NCBI GenBank assembly: GCA_020628475.1
Contig: JAHDFB010000002.1
Span: 1-64,000 of the forward strand
Source: Saprospiraceae bacterium
Lineage (GTDB): Bacteria; Bacteroidota; Bacteroidia; Chitinophagales; Saprospiraceae
DNA: 64,000 nucleotides
Direction: 5' to 3'
Of this stretch, positions 18,586-28,297 are shown in pieces. How positions within the stretch are numbered: position 1 is the first letter of the stretch; each line of letters opens with the position of its first letter. The position numbers were made by a program, and so were the translations under genes. The notes under the pieces were generated by a model that was not told the origin of the DNA, did no database searches, and worked only from the letters and a program-made list of their open reading frames with translations.

Positions 18586-21402
18586 ATGCCAAAAGATTCA
18601 TCCATCAAGTCCATTCTTATCATCGGTAGTGGTCCGATTATCATAGGACAAGCTTGTGAATTTGACTACTCCGGTTCTCAAGCATCTAGGTCACTGAGAG
18701 AAGAAGGTATCGAAGTAAGTCTTATCAACTCCAATCCGGCTACGATCATGACGGATGAAGTGACTGCGGATAATATCTATCTACTTCCTTTGACAACGGA
18801 AAGTTTGGAATACATCCTTCAAAACGAAAAAATTGATGCGGTACTTCCAACGATGGGTGGTCAAACAGCCTTAAATCTTGCTATCGAAGCTGGTAAAGAA
18901 GGACTTTGGGAAAAGTATGGCATAAAAATGATCGGTGTTGATCTAGATGCGATCGAATTGACAGAAAATCGAGATGAATTTAAAAAGCATGTTATCAAAT
19001 TAGGGATGGAAGTGGCACCATCCTTCATAGCAAATAGCTTTTTAGAAGGGATGGAAGCTGCTCAAAAAATTGGATTTCCATTAGTTATTAGACCTTCTTA
19101 TACGCTCGGTGGACATGGTGGTGGATTTGTGATGAAGGAAGAAGATTATAAAGAAGCGCTTCGTCGTGGTCTGGATGCTTCTCCTACGCACGAAGTACTC
19201 ATCGAAAAAGCAATCTTTGGCTGGAAAGAGTACGAATTAGAATTACTACGAGACGCAAATGATAACGTTGTTATTATATGTACAGTGGAAAACTTTGATC
19301 CGATGGGTATTCATACCGGAGATTCGATTACGGTCGCTCCCGCTATGACACTTTCAGATACGGCCTTCCAACAAATGAGAGATGATGCCATATTAATGAT
19401 GCGTTCTCTTGGAAATTTTGCCGGTGGATGTAATGTACAATTTGCCATCGATCCAGAAACGGAAAAAATCATCCCGATCGAAATCAACCCGAGAGTATCT
19501 CGATCTTCAGCCTTGGCTAGTAAAGCAACGGGGTATCCTATTGCTAAAATCGCAGCTAAATTAGCCATTGGTTACACGCTCGATGAATTAAAAAATCAAA
19601 TTACTGGTTCGACCTCCGCTTACTTCGAACCAACCTTAGATTACGTCATTGTAAAAATGCCAAGATGGAATTTTGATAAATTCCATGGTTCTGACAATAC
19701 CCTAGGTCTTCAAATGAAGTCTGTTGGGGAAGTCATGTCTATCGGCAGAAATTTTCTAGAGGCTTTACAAAAGGCTTGTCAATCATTAGAAAATAACAGA
19801 AATGGACTTGGCGCGGATAAGAAAGAGTGGATTCGTACTCAAGACATTCTTGAGCGCTTAGAAAAAGTAGGCGACGATCGTATATTCAGAATAAAAGATG
19901 CACTGCGTCTAGGAGTTCCAAGTAAAACCGTACATAAATTGACAAAGATTGATCCTTGGTTTATCAAACAAATCAAGCGATTGGTTAAATATGAAGATCA
20001 ACTTCTTAAATTCAATGTTCCTGAAGACATCCCAACAGAACTTTTCAGAGAATTAAAAGAAGTAGGATATTCTGACGCTCAGATAGCTTGGGTACTACGA
20101 GTGGATGAAGATGATGTAACAAAAGAGCGATTCAAGAGAGGCATTCGAAGAACCTACAAAATGGTGGACACCTGTGCAGCAGAATTTGAAGCACAAACTC
20201 CATACTTCTATTCTACCTTTGATCAAGAAAATGAATCCATCCCAAGCGATAAAAAGAAAATCATCGTTCTTGGGTCTGGACCAAATAGAATTGGTCAAGG
20301 TATCGAATTTGATTACTGTTGTGTACACGGACTACTAGCAATCAAAGAAGCTGGTTATGAAGCCATTATGATCAACTGTAATCCTGAAACGGTTTCTACC
20401 GATTTCGATATGGCCGACAAACTATACTTCGAGCCAATCTACTGGGAGCACATTTATGAAATTATTGAGCTAGAAAAGCCAGAAGGAATTATCGTACAAC
20501 TCGGAGGACAAACAGCTCTAAAACTAGCGGAGAAATTCCATAAAAGAGGTATCAAAATTATTGGATCTAGTTTCGAAAGTTTAGATCTAGCTGAAGATAG
20601 AGGTCGATTCTCAGATCTTCTTAAAGAACTAGACATTCCATATCCAGACTATGGGGTAGCAAATGATATTGATGAAGCATTGGCCATTGCCAATAGAGTA
20701 TCATACCCTGTATTAGTGCGTCCATCCTATGTACTAGGAGGTCAGCGAATGAAAATCGTTATCAATGACGAGGAACTGGAAAAACAGACACTTTCCATCT
20801 ATAAGCACTTGCCGGATAATAAGGTATTGATCGATCAATTTTTGGATCGAGCTAAAGAAGCGGAAATCGATGCCATCTTTGACGGAGAAGAATTGATGAT
20901 CATGGGTATTATGGAACATATCGAACCTGCAGGAATTCACTCCGGTGATAGTTCTGCTATGTTACCTACTTATAGCCTTTCAGATGCTTCCGTTGAAAAA
21001 ATGAAAGAATACACGGCTAAATTGGCAAAGGCCCTTAATATCAAAGGTCTTATCAATATCCAATTCGCTATAAAAGACGAAAAAGTGTACGTGATCGAGG
21101 CCAACCCTCGTGCATCGAGAACGACTCCATTTATCGCAAAGGCCTACAAAACGCCGTTCTTAAATATTGCCACGCACGTGATGTTGGGTAGCAAAAAATT
21201 AAAGGACTTCAAGATTAATCCGACCTTAGATGGTTACGCGATAAAAGTACCTGTTTTCTCATTCAACAAATTCCCGAATGTAGACAAACAATTAGGGCCA
21301 GAAATGAAATCAACGGGTGAGATGATTCGATTTATCAAAGATTTGAATGATCCGTATTTCAGAAAATTGGATAGAGATCGTTCGATGTATTTGACAAACT
21401 AA
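18586..21402 (+). CDS. carB: Carbamoyl-phosphate synthase large subunit, lacking the allosteric domain
   Basis: 938 aa. CarB makes carbamoyl phosphate from bicarbonate, ATP and ammonia supplied by CarA, for pyrimidine and arginine synthesis. Two homologous ATP-grasp halves are seen: GSGPIIIGQACEFDYSG near 14 with RPSYTLGGHGGG near 169, and GSGPNRIGQGIEFDYC near 562 with RPSYVLGGQRMK near 709, linked by an oligomerisation domain. E. coli CarB is 1073 aa; this one ends right after the second synthetase half (KDLNDPYFRKLDRD), so the C-terminal MGS-like domain that binds UMP, IMP and ornithine is missing. A short CarB is, as I recall, usual in Bacteroidota. carA is not adjacent. Confidence 0.97.
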   Translation: MPKDSSIKSILIIGSGPIIIGQACEFDYSGSQASRSLREEGIEVSLINSNPATIMTDEVTADNIYLLPLTTESLEYILQNEKIDAVLPTMGGQTALNLAIEAGKEGLWEKYGIKMIGVDLDAIELTENRDEFKKHVIKLGMEVAPSFIANSFLEGMEAAQKIGFPLVIRPSYTLGGHGGGFVMKEEDYKEALRRGLDASPTHEVLIEKAIFGWKEYELELLRDANDNVVIICTVENFDPMGIHTGDSITVAPAMTLSDTAFQQMRDDAILMMRSLGNFAGGCNVQFAIDPETEKIIPIEINPRVSRSSALASKATGYPIAKIAAKLAIGYTLDELKNQITGSTSAYFEPTLDYVIVKMPRWNFDKFHGSDNTLGLQMKSVGEVMSIGRNFLEALQKACQSLENNRNGLGADKKEWIRTQDILERLEKVGDDRIFRIKDALRLGVPSKTVHKLTKIDPWFIKQIKRLVKYEDQLLKFNVPEDIPTELFRELKEVGYSDAQIAWVLRVDEDDVTKERFKRGIRRTYKMVDTCAAEFEAQTPYFYSTFDQENESIPSDKKKIIVLGSGPNRIGQGIEFDYCCVHGLLAIKEAGYEAIMINCNPETVSTDFDMADKLYFEPIYWEHIYEIIELEKPEGIIVQLGGQTALKLAEKFHKRGIKIIGSSFESLDLAEDRGRFSDLLKELDIPYPDYGVANDIDEALAIANRVSYPVLVRPSYVLGGQRMKIVINDEELEKQTLSIYKHLPDNKVLIDQFLDRAKEAEIDAIFDGEELMIMGIMEHIEPAGIHSGDSSAMLPTYSLSDASVEKMKEYTAKLAKALNIKGLINIQFAIKDEKVYVIEANPRASRTTPFIAKAYKTPFLNIATHVMLGSKKLKDFKINPTLDGYAIKVPVFSFNKFPNVDKQLGPEMKSTGEMIRFIKDLNDPYFRKLDRDRSMYLTN

Positions 21403-21451
21403 TTCCCTATATTCGCCGCTATATTATTTAATTTAGCGAAAAAAGGAATCT

Positions 21452-22333
21452 ATGCGGGTATTGATCTATTCTCAACGTTATAAAACGGCAGATCGCGCAT
21501 ATGTGGACATCTTATTAAATAAGTTGAATAAGGAAGGCATAGCATTTAGTTTCTATGAACCCTTTCACAAACTGCTGATCAAAAAAAATCCTCAATTCAT
21601 GGACCATCCGATTGTTCGGGTGGAAGATACGATGAATAAAAAAGATTTTGATTTTGTATTGAGCTTGGGTGGGGATGGAACGATTCTAAATGCAGTAACA
21701 CTGGTTAAAAAGGCAGAAATACCCATCTGCGGTATCAACTTAGGAAGGCTGGGTTTTATGGCAACGATCGAAAAAACAAAAATCGAAGAGGCCATCGATA
21801 AACTGATTCGCAAAGAATATCGCATCGAAGATCGCTCGATGATCAAGCTAGAGTCAAATAAAGATCTGTTTAACGGATTAAACTTTGCGCTGAACGATTT
21901 CACCCTGCACAAAAGGGATACCTCTTCTATGATGATCATCCATACCTACATCAATGGTGACTTTATCAACTCGTACTGGGCCGATGGTTTGATTGTCAGC
22001 ACGCCAACCGGCTCTACAGGTTATACACTAAGCTGTGGCGGACCGATCGTTTTTCCAGAATCTACCAATTTTGTAATCACACCCGTAGCGCCGCATAATT
22101 TAAATGTGCGACCGATCCTCATTTCCGATGATAGTGAAATAGAATTCAAAATCGAAGGTCGAAGTAAGAATTATTTGTGTACGCTGGATTCTAGATCAAC
22201 GAAAGTGACCAGAAAAATCGAACTCAAAGTTCGCCGAAACGATTTCAATGCAAGAATCGTACTTCTTGACACCATTTCATTTATTGAAACCATTCGTAAG
22301 AAACTAAATTGGGGCCTGGATAGTAGAAACTAA
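21452..22333 (+). CDS. nadK: NAD kinase
   Basis: A 293-aa cytoplasmic enzyme that phosphorylates NAD to NADP. The catalytic motif GGDGTILNAV lies near residue 73, with the second conserved block SYWADGLIVSTPTGSTGY near 175 and SCGGPIVFP following. The length is typical. It starts 49 nt after carB, in the same direction, and is followed by DUF6702 (26-nt gap) and yidD (overlap), probably one transcript. Confidence 0.97.
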   Translation: MRVLIYSQRYKTADRAYVDILLNKLNKEGIAFSFYEPFHKLLIKKNPQFMDHPIVRVEDTMNKKDFDFVLSLGGDGTILNAVTLVKKAEIPICGINLGRLGFMATIEKTKIEEAIDKLIRKEYRIEDRSMIKLESNKDLFNGLNFALNDFTLHKRDTSSMMIIHTYINGDFINSYWADGLIVSTPTGSTGYTLSCGGPIVFPESTNFVITPVAPHNLNVRPILISDDSEIEFKIEGRSKNYLCTLDSRSTKVTRKIELKVRRNDFNARIVLLDTISFIETIRKKLNWGLDSRN

Positions 22334-22359
22334 AATCATTCTTTCATCGTTATTAAAGC

Positions 22360-22869
22360 ATGCATATAATAATATCTAGTTTATTGATTTTTGTCCTAGG
22401 ACTGAACGTGCTTCCTATGGAACATGAATTCCACCTGTCTAGAGCGGTCATTAAACATAATGCGGAAGAGCAAGCTGTTCAAATCAGTTTGCATATGTAC
22501 ATCGACGATTTTGAAGATGCCTTGAAAGCAAGAGGTGCAGATTCTCTCCATATGTGCACAAAGATGGAAAGTGAAGAAACGGATAAGTACATCTATCTCT
22601 ACCTACAAGATCGACTTCGATTAAAGGTCGATAATCAAGATGTATACTACCATTATCTCGGAAAAGAGATTTCCGAAGACTTACAAGGAGTATGGATGTA
22701 TCTGGAAGTGTACGATATCGAAAACGTTCAAGAAATGACGGTCAACAACTCTTTACTCACCGAGATTTTTGATGATCAACAAAACATGATGAGTGTTCGG
22801 GCCAATGAAAAAGAGCATTACTTTATGCTCAACAAAGATGATAGCGTCAAAACTTTAACATGGAAATAA
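22360..22869 (+). CDS. DUF6702 family exported protein
   Basis: A 169-aa protein with a hydrophobic N-terminus ([17 protein letters not shown]) that is probably a signal peptide, then the family-type start [26 protein letters not shown] and a beta-rich body with Asp-rich segments ([10 protein letters not shown]). DUF6702 proteins are found in Bacteroidota and have no assigned function. The last 10 nt overlap yidD, suggesting coupled translation and a possible envelope role. Confidence 0.8.
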   Translation: MHIIISSLLIFVLGLNVLPMEHEFHLSRAVIKHNAEEQAVQISLHMYIDDFEDALKARGADSLHMCTKMESEETDKYIYLYLQDRLRLKVDNQDVYYHYLGKEISEDLQGVWMYLEVYDIENVQEMTVNNSLLTEIFDDQQNMMSVRANEKEHYFMLNKDDSVKTLTWK

Positions 22870-23117
22870 TCATCAAGCTCATTAAAAAGCTATTTATATT
22901 TCCTGTCCTTCTGTACAAATGGTTCATCAGCCCTGTACTCAATGCATTCTTTGGACCGAGTTGTCGTTACGAACCTTCTTGCTCTACCTACATGATTCAG
23001 GCCATCGAAGAATGGGGCCCGATCAAAGGCGGCTGGATGGGGCTCAAAAGAATTGCTCGTTGTAATCCTTGGGGCGGGCACGGACACGATCCTGTTCCAA
23101 AGAAGAACGCTAAGTAA
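22860..23117 (+). CDS. yidD: Membrane protein insertion efficiency factor YidD
   Basis: 85 aa, full length for YidD. It has an amphipathic N-terminus ([23 protein letters not shown]), the diagnostic [23 protein letters not shown] block and the ending [14 protein letters not shown]. YidD is a small peripheral inner-membrane protein that aids YidC-dependent insertion. It starts inside the DUF6702 gene (10-nt overlap) and its 3' end overlaps the convergent moeB-like gene by 8 bp. Confidence 0.96.
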   Translation: MEIIIKLIKKLFIFPVLLYKWFISPVLNAFFGPSCRYEPSCSTYMIQAIEEWGPIKGGWMGLKRIARCNPWGGHGHDPVPKKNAK

Positions 23118-24165
23118 TCGATGCTTGCCATGCTTGCAAGCCACCTTTCAAACTATATATTTCGGCCGACTGATTTTCTTGTAACAAACGATTTATCAAG
23201 GCCCCGGAGCGTTTTCCGCTCATGCAATAAAATACCACGGCCTTCCCGTTTTCTTGACGGAACTGGTCGGATTTAAAGTCAGACAAAGGCATACGAAGCA
23301 CCGAGCTATCAATGGCTAGATGTTCATCATCTTCCAAAATGGAGATCAAATTATAATCTGTTCTGTTAGTCTGTAAATCGGCCACTGTCAATTCATGCAT
23401 TGCAGAGCATTGGAAAGAAGTATAGGATGCGCTTTGATATACTTTTGAAAGATCTTCCTGATAATTTTTAACCAATTTCAACTTCATTTGATCATTGCTT
23501 AAGGCATTATAATGTAGTAAAGTTCCTGTCAAAAGTGTACCACATGAGCTCAAATATTTAATCGCTTCATTCGCCTGCATCAATCCAATAATCCCTGCCA
23601 GCGTTCCAAGAACACCTACTTCCGAACAACTTGGAATATTCGTGTTCGGTTCTGGAAAAATATCTCGGAGATGAATCGAATCATCCGAAGCATTGTCAAA
23701 AAAACTGACATAGCCATCATACTTATGAATGGCTCCATAAACCATAGGAATATGATGCAGGTGGCAGTAATCATTCAGCAAATACTTCGTCATGATTTGA
23801 TCCGTGCATTCTAAAACCAAATCTGATGAGGCAATGATCTTATCAATATTATCCTTTTGTATGAATTCTGAAAATACTTGAATCTCAATCTCAGGATTCA
23901 TCTTAGCAATATGTTCTGCGAGATAAGCTGCCTTTGATTGACTAGCATGATGTACATGATAAAAAACCTGACGATGTAAGTTACTTTCATCTGGAGCATC
24001 GGCATCCACTAATATCAGAGTCCCCACGCCTGAACCAGCTAAATAGGGCGCTGCAATCGACCCTAGTCCTCCACAACCAACCACACAAACGGTCGATTCA
24101 AGTAACTTTTGTTGACCGGCTTCACCGATCGCATCCAAAATTAGCTGTCGAGCATATCGTTCCAT
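23110..24165 (-). CDS. MoeB/ThiF/HesA-family adenylyltransferase with C-terminal rhodanese domain
   Basis: About 351 aa from the ATG at 24163-24165 (a TTG two codons upstream is also possible). Residues 1-235 form the E1-like domain: [16 protein letters not shown], nucleotide motif [15 protein letters not shown], Arg finger in LHRQVFYH, and catalytic acidic residue in LECTDQ. Unlike E. coli MoeB no paired CxxC zinc motifs are obvious. Residues about 255-351 form a rhodanese with active-site Cys in FYCMSGKRS. Such fusions activate MoaD or ThiS C-termini and supply sulfur. moaA lies 15 nt upstream and moaD/moaE occur at 63 kb, so a Moco role fits best. Confidence 0.9.
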   Translation of the reverse strand: MERYARQLILDAIGEAGQQKLLESTVCVVGCGGLGSIAAPYLAGSGVGTLILVDADAPDESNLHRQVFYHVHHASQSKAAYLAEHIAKMNPEIEIQVFSEFIQKDNIDKIIASSDLVLECTDQIMTKYLLNDYCHLHHIPMVYGAIHKYDGYVSFFDNASDDSIHLRDIFPEPNTNIPSCSEVGVLGTLAGIIGLMQANEAIKYLSSCGTLLTGTLLHYNALSNDQMKLKLVKNYQEDLSKVYQSASYTSFQCSAMHELTVADLQTNRTDYNLISILEDDEHLAIDSSVLRMPLSDFKSDQFRQENGKAVVFYCMSGKRSGALINRLLQENQSAEIYSLKGGLQAWQASIT

Positions 24166-24180
24166 ATTCAAACCTTGCGA

Positions 24181-25152
24181 TCAACCTCCAATGGTCGTCA
24201 TACTATTAAAAATACGTTCTTCGCGCTTCGCTTCTTCATCAAAGCCACTTTTCAATTTTCCCTGAACCTGTTGAACGATCGCTTCACGAATCATATCATT
24301 ATTATAACCTTCGTTTCTTAGAAGTTCTAAAAGATTCAAACCCTTTTTTGCGTACAGACAAGTCAGAAATTCTCCTTTGGGCGTAAGCCTGATTCGATTA
24401 CACTGCCCACATAGAGATCTCGAATACGCTGGGATAATGCCAAATCGATACGCGCCTATTTGATATAAATTAGATGAAGAAGGCCCATCTGATGGTAAGA
24501 TATTCATGGATGGATAATTCGCCTTGATATGAGCTTCTATATCTTGACAAGGCATAAAAACATCTTTGTTCCCGTCCACTTCATTAAAGGGCATCGCCTC
24601 AATAAATCGTACTTCTACACCCTTATTCATCCCAAACTCAATAAAGTCAACCAACTCCATATCATTGATTCCCTTCATCACAACAATATTCAGTTTGATC
24701 GATAACTCGGCATCCAAACATGCTTGAATATTCTGCATAACCCTGATATAATCATCTCGACGAGTTATACTAAAAAAGCGTTCTCGGTCCAGCGAATCTA
24801 TCGAAATATTCAAACTGGCCACCCCCATATCTTTGAGCGCTTCAATGTACCCATCCAATAAGGTAGCGTTGGTGGTGATATGCACTTTAGGAAAAATAGA
24901 ACAAAGCTGTTGGATCAATTGATCGATCCCCTTTCTCACAAAAGGCTCACCACCAGTAAGACGCACTTTCTCAACACCGAGTCCTCGAAAAATCTGAGCC
25001 AGACGCGTGATTTCCTCGTAAGAAAGTAAATCATTGCGATGTGCAAAATCAATGCCCTGTTCCGGCATACAATATCGACACCTCAAATTACAACGATCGG
25101 TCACTCCGATGCGCAAATAATTAGCAATACGTTGATATTGATCCAGTAACAT
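24181..25152 (-). CDS. moaA: GTP 3',8-cyclase MoaA
   Basis: 323 aa. This radical SAM enzyme makes 3',8-cyclo-GTP, the first step of molybdopterin synthesis. The SAM cluster cysteines are C21, C25 and C28 (DRCNLRCRYC), the SAM-binding GGE is in LTGGEPFVRKG, and the second cluster motif is CGQCNRIRL...TCLY near 250-265. The protein ends in GG, as MoaA activity requires. I chose the ATG at 25150-25152 (MLLDQYQRIANYLRIG) because GGAGG lies just upstream; the frame is open 11 codons further. The moeB-like gene follows. Confidence 0.96.
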   Translation of the reverse strand: MLLDQYQRIANYLRIGVTDRCNLRCRYCMPEQGIDFAHRNDLLSYEEITRLAQIFRGLGVEKVRLTGGEPFVRKGIDQLIQQLCSIFPKVHITTNATLLDGYIEALKDMGVASLNISIDSLDRERFFSITRRDDYIRVMQNIQACLDAELSIKLNIVVMKGINDMELVDFIEFGMNKGVEVRFIEAMPFNEVDGNKDVFMPCQDIEAHIKANYPSMNILPSDGPSSSNLYQIGAYRFGIIPAYSRSLCGQCNRIRLTPKGEFLTCLYAKKGLNLLELLRNEGYNNDMIREAIVQQVQGKLKSGFDEEAKREERIFNSMTTIGG

Positions 25153-25200
25153 AATCCTCCATTGGTCACTGTTGTAAAAGTACAATATTTTCTTTTTCTT

Positions 25201-25300
25201 GGGCGTCCGGGCGTGCTATCCGTTGTGTCGCGAGCTCATCCTTCATGGCAGATTGCCATTCAGGACCAGCCGATGGCTGGCAACTTCTATCACTGACGCG
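25201..25300 (+). repeat. Structured intergenic element, copy B
   Basis: Begins GGGCGTCCGGGCGTGCTATCC and ends near CAACTTCTATCACTGACGC. It holds two small perfect hairpins with the same GAT loop: ATGGCA-GAT-TGCCAT (25245-25259) and CCAGCC-GAT-GGCTGG (25266-25280). The layout matches copies A, D and E (GGGCG start, variable hairpins, CTATC end). It lies between the divergent moaA start and the second MITE. Confidence 0.45.
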
Positions 25301-25360
25301 GTAAACAATTTTGTTCCTTTAAGAGTCTTATTATTGTAGAATCTACATTCCACTATTAAA

Positions 25361-25527
25361 CCCGAAATATTCATTGGAACGTTGTAATGAGAGGTTAAAG
25401 TGCAATAAAATAAGTGATTTTTGCGAATGAGGCATAGCACCGTTCTGTTGATAGAGCAAAAACAAGTGAAATGTCTTATTTTGAAGCAGTTTGACCTCGT
25501 AATAGATTTTCTAATGCATATTTCGGG
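25361..25527. mobile_element. MITE, copy 2 (167 bp, TSD TTAAA)
   Basis: Same element as at 5577-5744: begins CCCGAAATATTCATTGG, ends TAATGCATATTTCGGG. It is flanked by a perfect 5-bp direct repeat TTAAA (25356-25360 and 25528-25532). Identity to copy 1 is about 93% by eye, with one 1-bp deletion. The right end lies 23 bp before the GH9 glucanase ATG, so that gene's promoter must be inside the element or read through it. Confidence 0.87.
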
Positions 25528-25550
25528 TTAAACGACTATTTTTAAATTCT

Positions 25551-27965
25551 ATGAAATATACCCTATTCTTTCTGCTCATTGCACATGGTTTACTAGCTCA
25601 AATTCCTACGGATTTTATACATATCGATCAATTCGGATATCTTCCGGATGCGGATAAAGTGGCCGTTTTATCGAATCCAATCAATGGTTACAATACAGCT
25701 GATTCTTATACACCGGGAACAAGTTTTCAAGTCATCAATGCAGCCAATGGACAAGTAGCCTTTTCAGGAAGTCCCATTAGTTGGAATAGTGGCAATACCC
25801 ATGATCAATCGGGAGATCAAGGTTGGTGGTTTGATTTCTCTTCGGTAAGCACTCCTGGAGAATATTATATACTGGATGTGCAAAATAATCTCAAATCCTA
25901 TCATTTTGAAATTGCTACCTCGGTATATATAGATGTCTTAAAAGCTACGGCTAAAATGTTTTATTACAATCGGTGCAATGCTCCGAAAATATTGCCTTAT
26001 GCGGATACGAATTGGGTAGATGGCAACAACTTCAACAATGCTTTACAAGATTCCTTTTGTCGATATTATACCGCACCGAATGATGCTAGTTTGGAAAAAG
26101 ACCTGAGCGGTGGATGGTTTGATGCCGGAGATTACAACAAATACGTAACTTTCACCACAACGGTGGTTCATAATTTACTCTATGCTTATAAAGAAGCGAC
26201 ACCGCTTTTTCAAGATAATTGGAACATTCCAGAATCCGGCAATGGTATTCCTGATCTCCTCGACGAGCTCAACTGGGAATTAGCTTGGCTAGAGAAAATG
26301 ATGAATAGTGATGGATCTGTCGTTCAAAAAATGGGAAGTATTAGCTACTCGGATAATGCCAATTCGCCACCGAGTGCGAATGTCGATCAACGATATTATG
26401 GACATACTTGTTCTTCAGCATCCATCGCTCTAGCTACGATGTTTGCCCATGCTGCTCTTGTTTACGAGCAAATCCCTAGTCTACAAACGTATTCCACCAC
26501 ACTAAAGAATAAAGCCATCAGCTGCTTTGATCACGTACTGCCACAGCTTCAAAATGCCACTTTAGACCTAGATTGCGATGATGGGACTATCAAGGCGGGA
26601 GACGCAGACTGGGATCAGGCCACTCAATATGAACATGCGCTTTTGGCAGCTACATACCTCTGGGAACTTACTGGAACACAATCCTATCACGATTATATCA
26701 TCGCGAATATCAATGATGCTCCTTTTGTGGCTAATAATTGGTTGGGGCATGGGACCAACAATCTATTGGAAGCCCTCCTGCATTATACGACCTTAGCAGG
26801 CGCTGATCAAACGACCATCGATGAAATCATTAATTCAATAACACCGCATATAAGCCAAGATTGGAACAATTTTTTCGGATTCAATGAACTCGATCTTTAC
26901 CGATCTTATATGCCAGAATGGGGCTACAACTGGGGAAGTACCAAAGCAACCGTTGACTTTGCGATGTTGAATATGATCATCAAAAAGTACAATGTCAATA
27001 GTACACAAAATGCTAGTTACGAAAAGAAAGCACACGAAATGATACACTACATGCATGGCGTCAATCCACAAAACATGGTTTATCTTTCCAACATGTATCA
27101 TCTCGGTGCCGATCTTTCTGTCAATCAGATTTATCACACTTGGTTTGCCGACAATACGGATTATGATCACGCCACGCAATCATTATATGGCCCGGCCCCT
27201 GGCTTTGTCACAGGGGGTCCCAATAAAAACTATACCTACTCCGGTAACAATCCTCCGTATGGGCAACCTGATCAAAAAGCCTATTTAGATTTTAATACAG
27301 GTTCAGAACCCTTTAATTCGTGGGAAATCACCGAGCCTGCCATATACTATCAAGCCGCTTTTCTTCGATTACTGGCCAATTTTACAGAAGATCCTTGCAA
27401 TACCAGTACTGTCGTCTACATAGATCAAAATGCCACGGGAGCAGCCAATGGCCAAACTTGGATGGATGCCTTTCTAAGTATCGAAGATGCTTTATCTGCT
27501 TCTTGCATCGATGCGATTGACACGATACGCATTGCACAAGGAAGCTACATTCCCAACACCACGGATCGATCCTTCAGCTACAATTGGAAGAGCAACCTTT
27601 GCATTGAAGGCGGTTACCAAACAGGCGGCACCAACTACGATCCTGATGTATATGAAGTTGTCCTGAGTGGTAATATCGGAAACACCACCGCCAATAATGA
27701 CAACCTTTATCATGTCTTAGATATCCAGTCAGATATTCAGAATCTAAGCTTCCGTTCCATCAGCATTTCCGACGGATATGCCAATGGAATCGGTGATGAC
27801 ATGGAAGGCGCAGCCATATTGAATCGTGGATCGATCATTCTAGATCGGGTAAAAATCACATCCAATAATGCCCTTGGAACTGCCACGGCGGTTGTACAGA
27901 AAAACACCGGTACGATGGACGTTAAAGACAATTGCACAATCGAGAATAACGTACAGATAGATTGA
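25551..27965 (+). CDS. Glycoside hydrolase family 9 glucanase with C-terminal beta-helix domain
   Basis: An 804-aa secreted enzyme. Signal peptide at 1-17 (AHGLLA/Q), an N-terminal Ig-like CelD_N domain (about 20-120, starting IHIDQFGYLPDADKVAVL), and a GH9 (alpha/alpha)6 catalytic domain (about 125-610). D191 and D194 lie in GGWFDAGDYNKY and the proton donor Glu near 595 in EITEPAIYYQAAF. GH9 enzymes are inverting endo-beta-1,4-glucanases or cellobiosidases. Residues about 620-804 look like a parallel beta-helix (ATGAANGQTWMDAF, then repeated G-x-I-x-N motifs). No T9SS sorting tail is visible, and the gene ends with three consecutive stops (TGA TAA TAA). MITE copy 2 sits immediately upstream. 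Confidence 0.92.
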   Translation: MKYTLFFLLIAHGLLAQIPTDFIHIDQFGYLPDADKVAVLSNPINGYNTADSYTPGTSFQVINAANGQVAFSGSPISWNSGNTHDQSGDQGWWFDFSSVSTPGEYYILDVQNNLKSYHFEIATSVYIDVLKATAKMFYYNRCNAPKILPYADTNWVDGNNFNNALQDSFCRYYTAPNDASLEKDLSGGWFDAGDYNKYVTFTTTVVHNLLYAYKEATPLFQDNWNIPESGNGIPDLLDELNWELAWLEKMMNSDGSVVQKMGSISYSDNANSPPSANVDQRYYGHTCSSASIALATMFAHAALVYEQIPSLQTYSTTLKNKAISCFDHVLPQLQNATLDLDCDDGTIKAGDADWDQATQYEHALLAATYLWELTGTQSYHDYIIANINDAPFVANNWLGHGTNNLLEALLHYTTLAGADQTTIDEIINSITPHISQDWNNFFGFNELDLYRSYMPEWGYNWGSTKATVDFAMLNMIIKKYNVNSTQNASYEKKAHEMIHYMHGVNPQNMVYLSNMYHLGADLSVNQIYHTWFADNTDYDHATQSLYGPAPGFVTGGPNKNYTYSGNNPPYGQPDQKAYLDFNTGSEPFNSWEITEPAIYYQAAFLRLLANFTEDPCNTSTVVYIDQNATGAANGQTWMDAFLSIEDALSASCIDAIDTIRIAQGSYIPNTTDRSFSYNWKSNLCIEGGYQTGGTNYDPDVYEVVLSGNIGNTTANNDNLYHVLDIQSDIQNLSFRSISISDGYANGIGDDMEGAAILNRGSIILDRVKITSNNALGTATAVVQKNTGTMDVKDNCTIENNVQID

Positions 27966-27978
27966 TAATAAGAATTAG

Positions 27979-28234
27979 CTATTCTGTATCTTCGAATAAA
28001 GGATTAAATATTTTACTACCTTTCAGAGGTCCAAGATCATTAAATGCTATGTTTGAATTTTCCTCTATGAATAATACCGCATCCTGTAAGTTTGAAAAAC
28101 TCTTGATGATATTTTTCGCACCATTTCTGAATTGCAACAGAAGATCAAACAACGCGCTCTTCTGTAATAAAAGAAAAGGTCTTTCCAAGTTGCTTTCCTT
28201 TCTCTATTTTACACAGCATTAAATCATCCATCAT
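27979..28234 (-). pseudogene. Possible frameshifted small gene, unknown function
   Basis: Minus-strand frame 27979-28188 (69 codons, TTG start) reads like real protein: FSNLQDAVLFIEENSNIAFN, then GPLKGSKIFNPLFEDTE. A different frame from an ATG at 28234 (MMDDLMLCKIEKGKQLGK) runs 29 codons and overlaps it, as if one gene had been split by a 1-nt shift near 28180. Alternatively the TTG-started ORF is complete, or neither is expressed. It lies downstream of, and in line with, the hypothetical gene at 28298-28744. Confidence 0.25.
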
Positions 28235-28297
28235 ACCGTTTAGATAATTGTTTTTACTTTAAAGTTTTCTTCCCTCTAAGAAATAAAATCATCTAGT

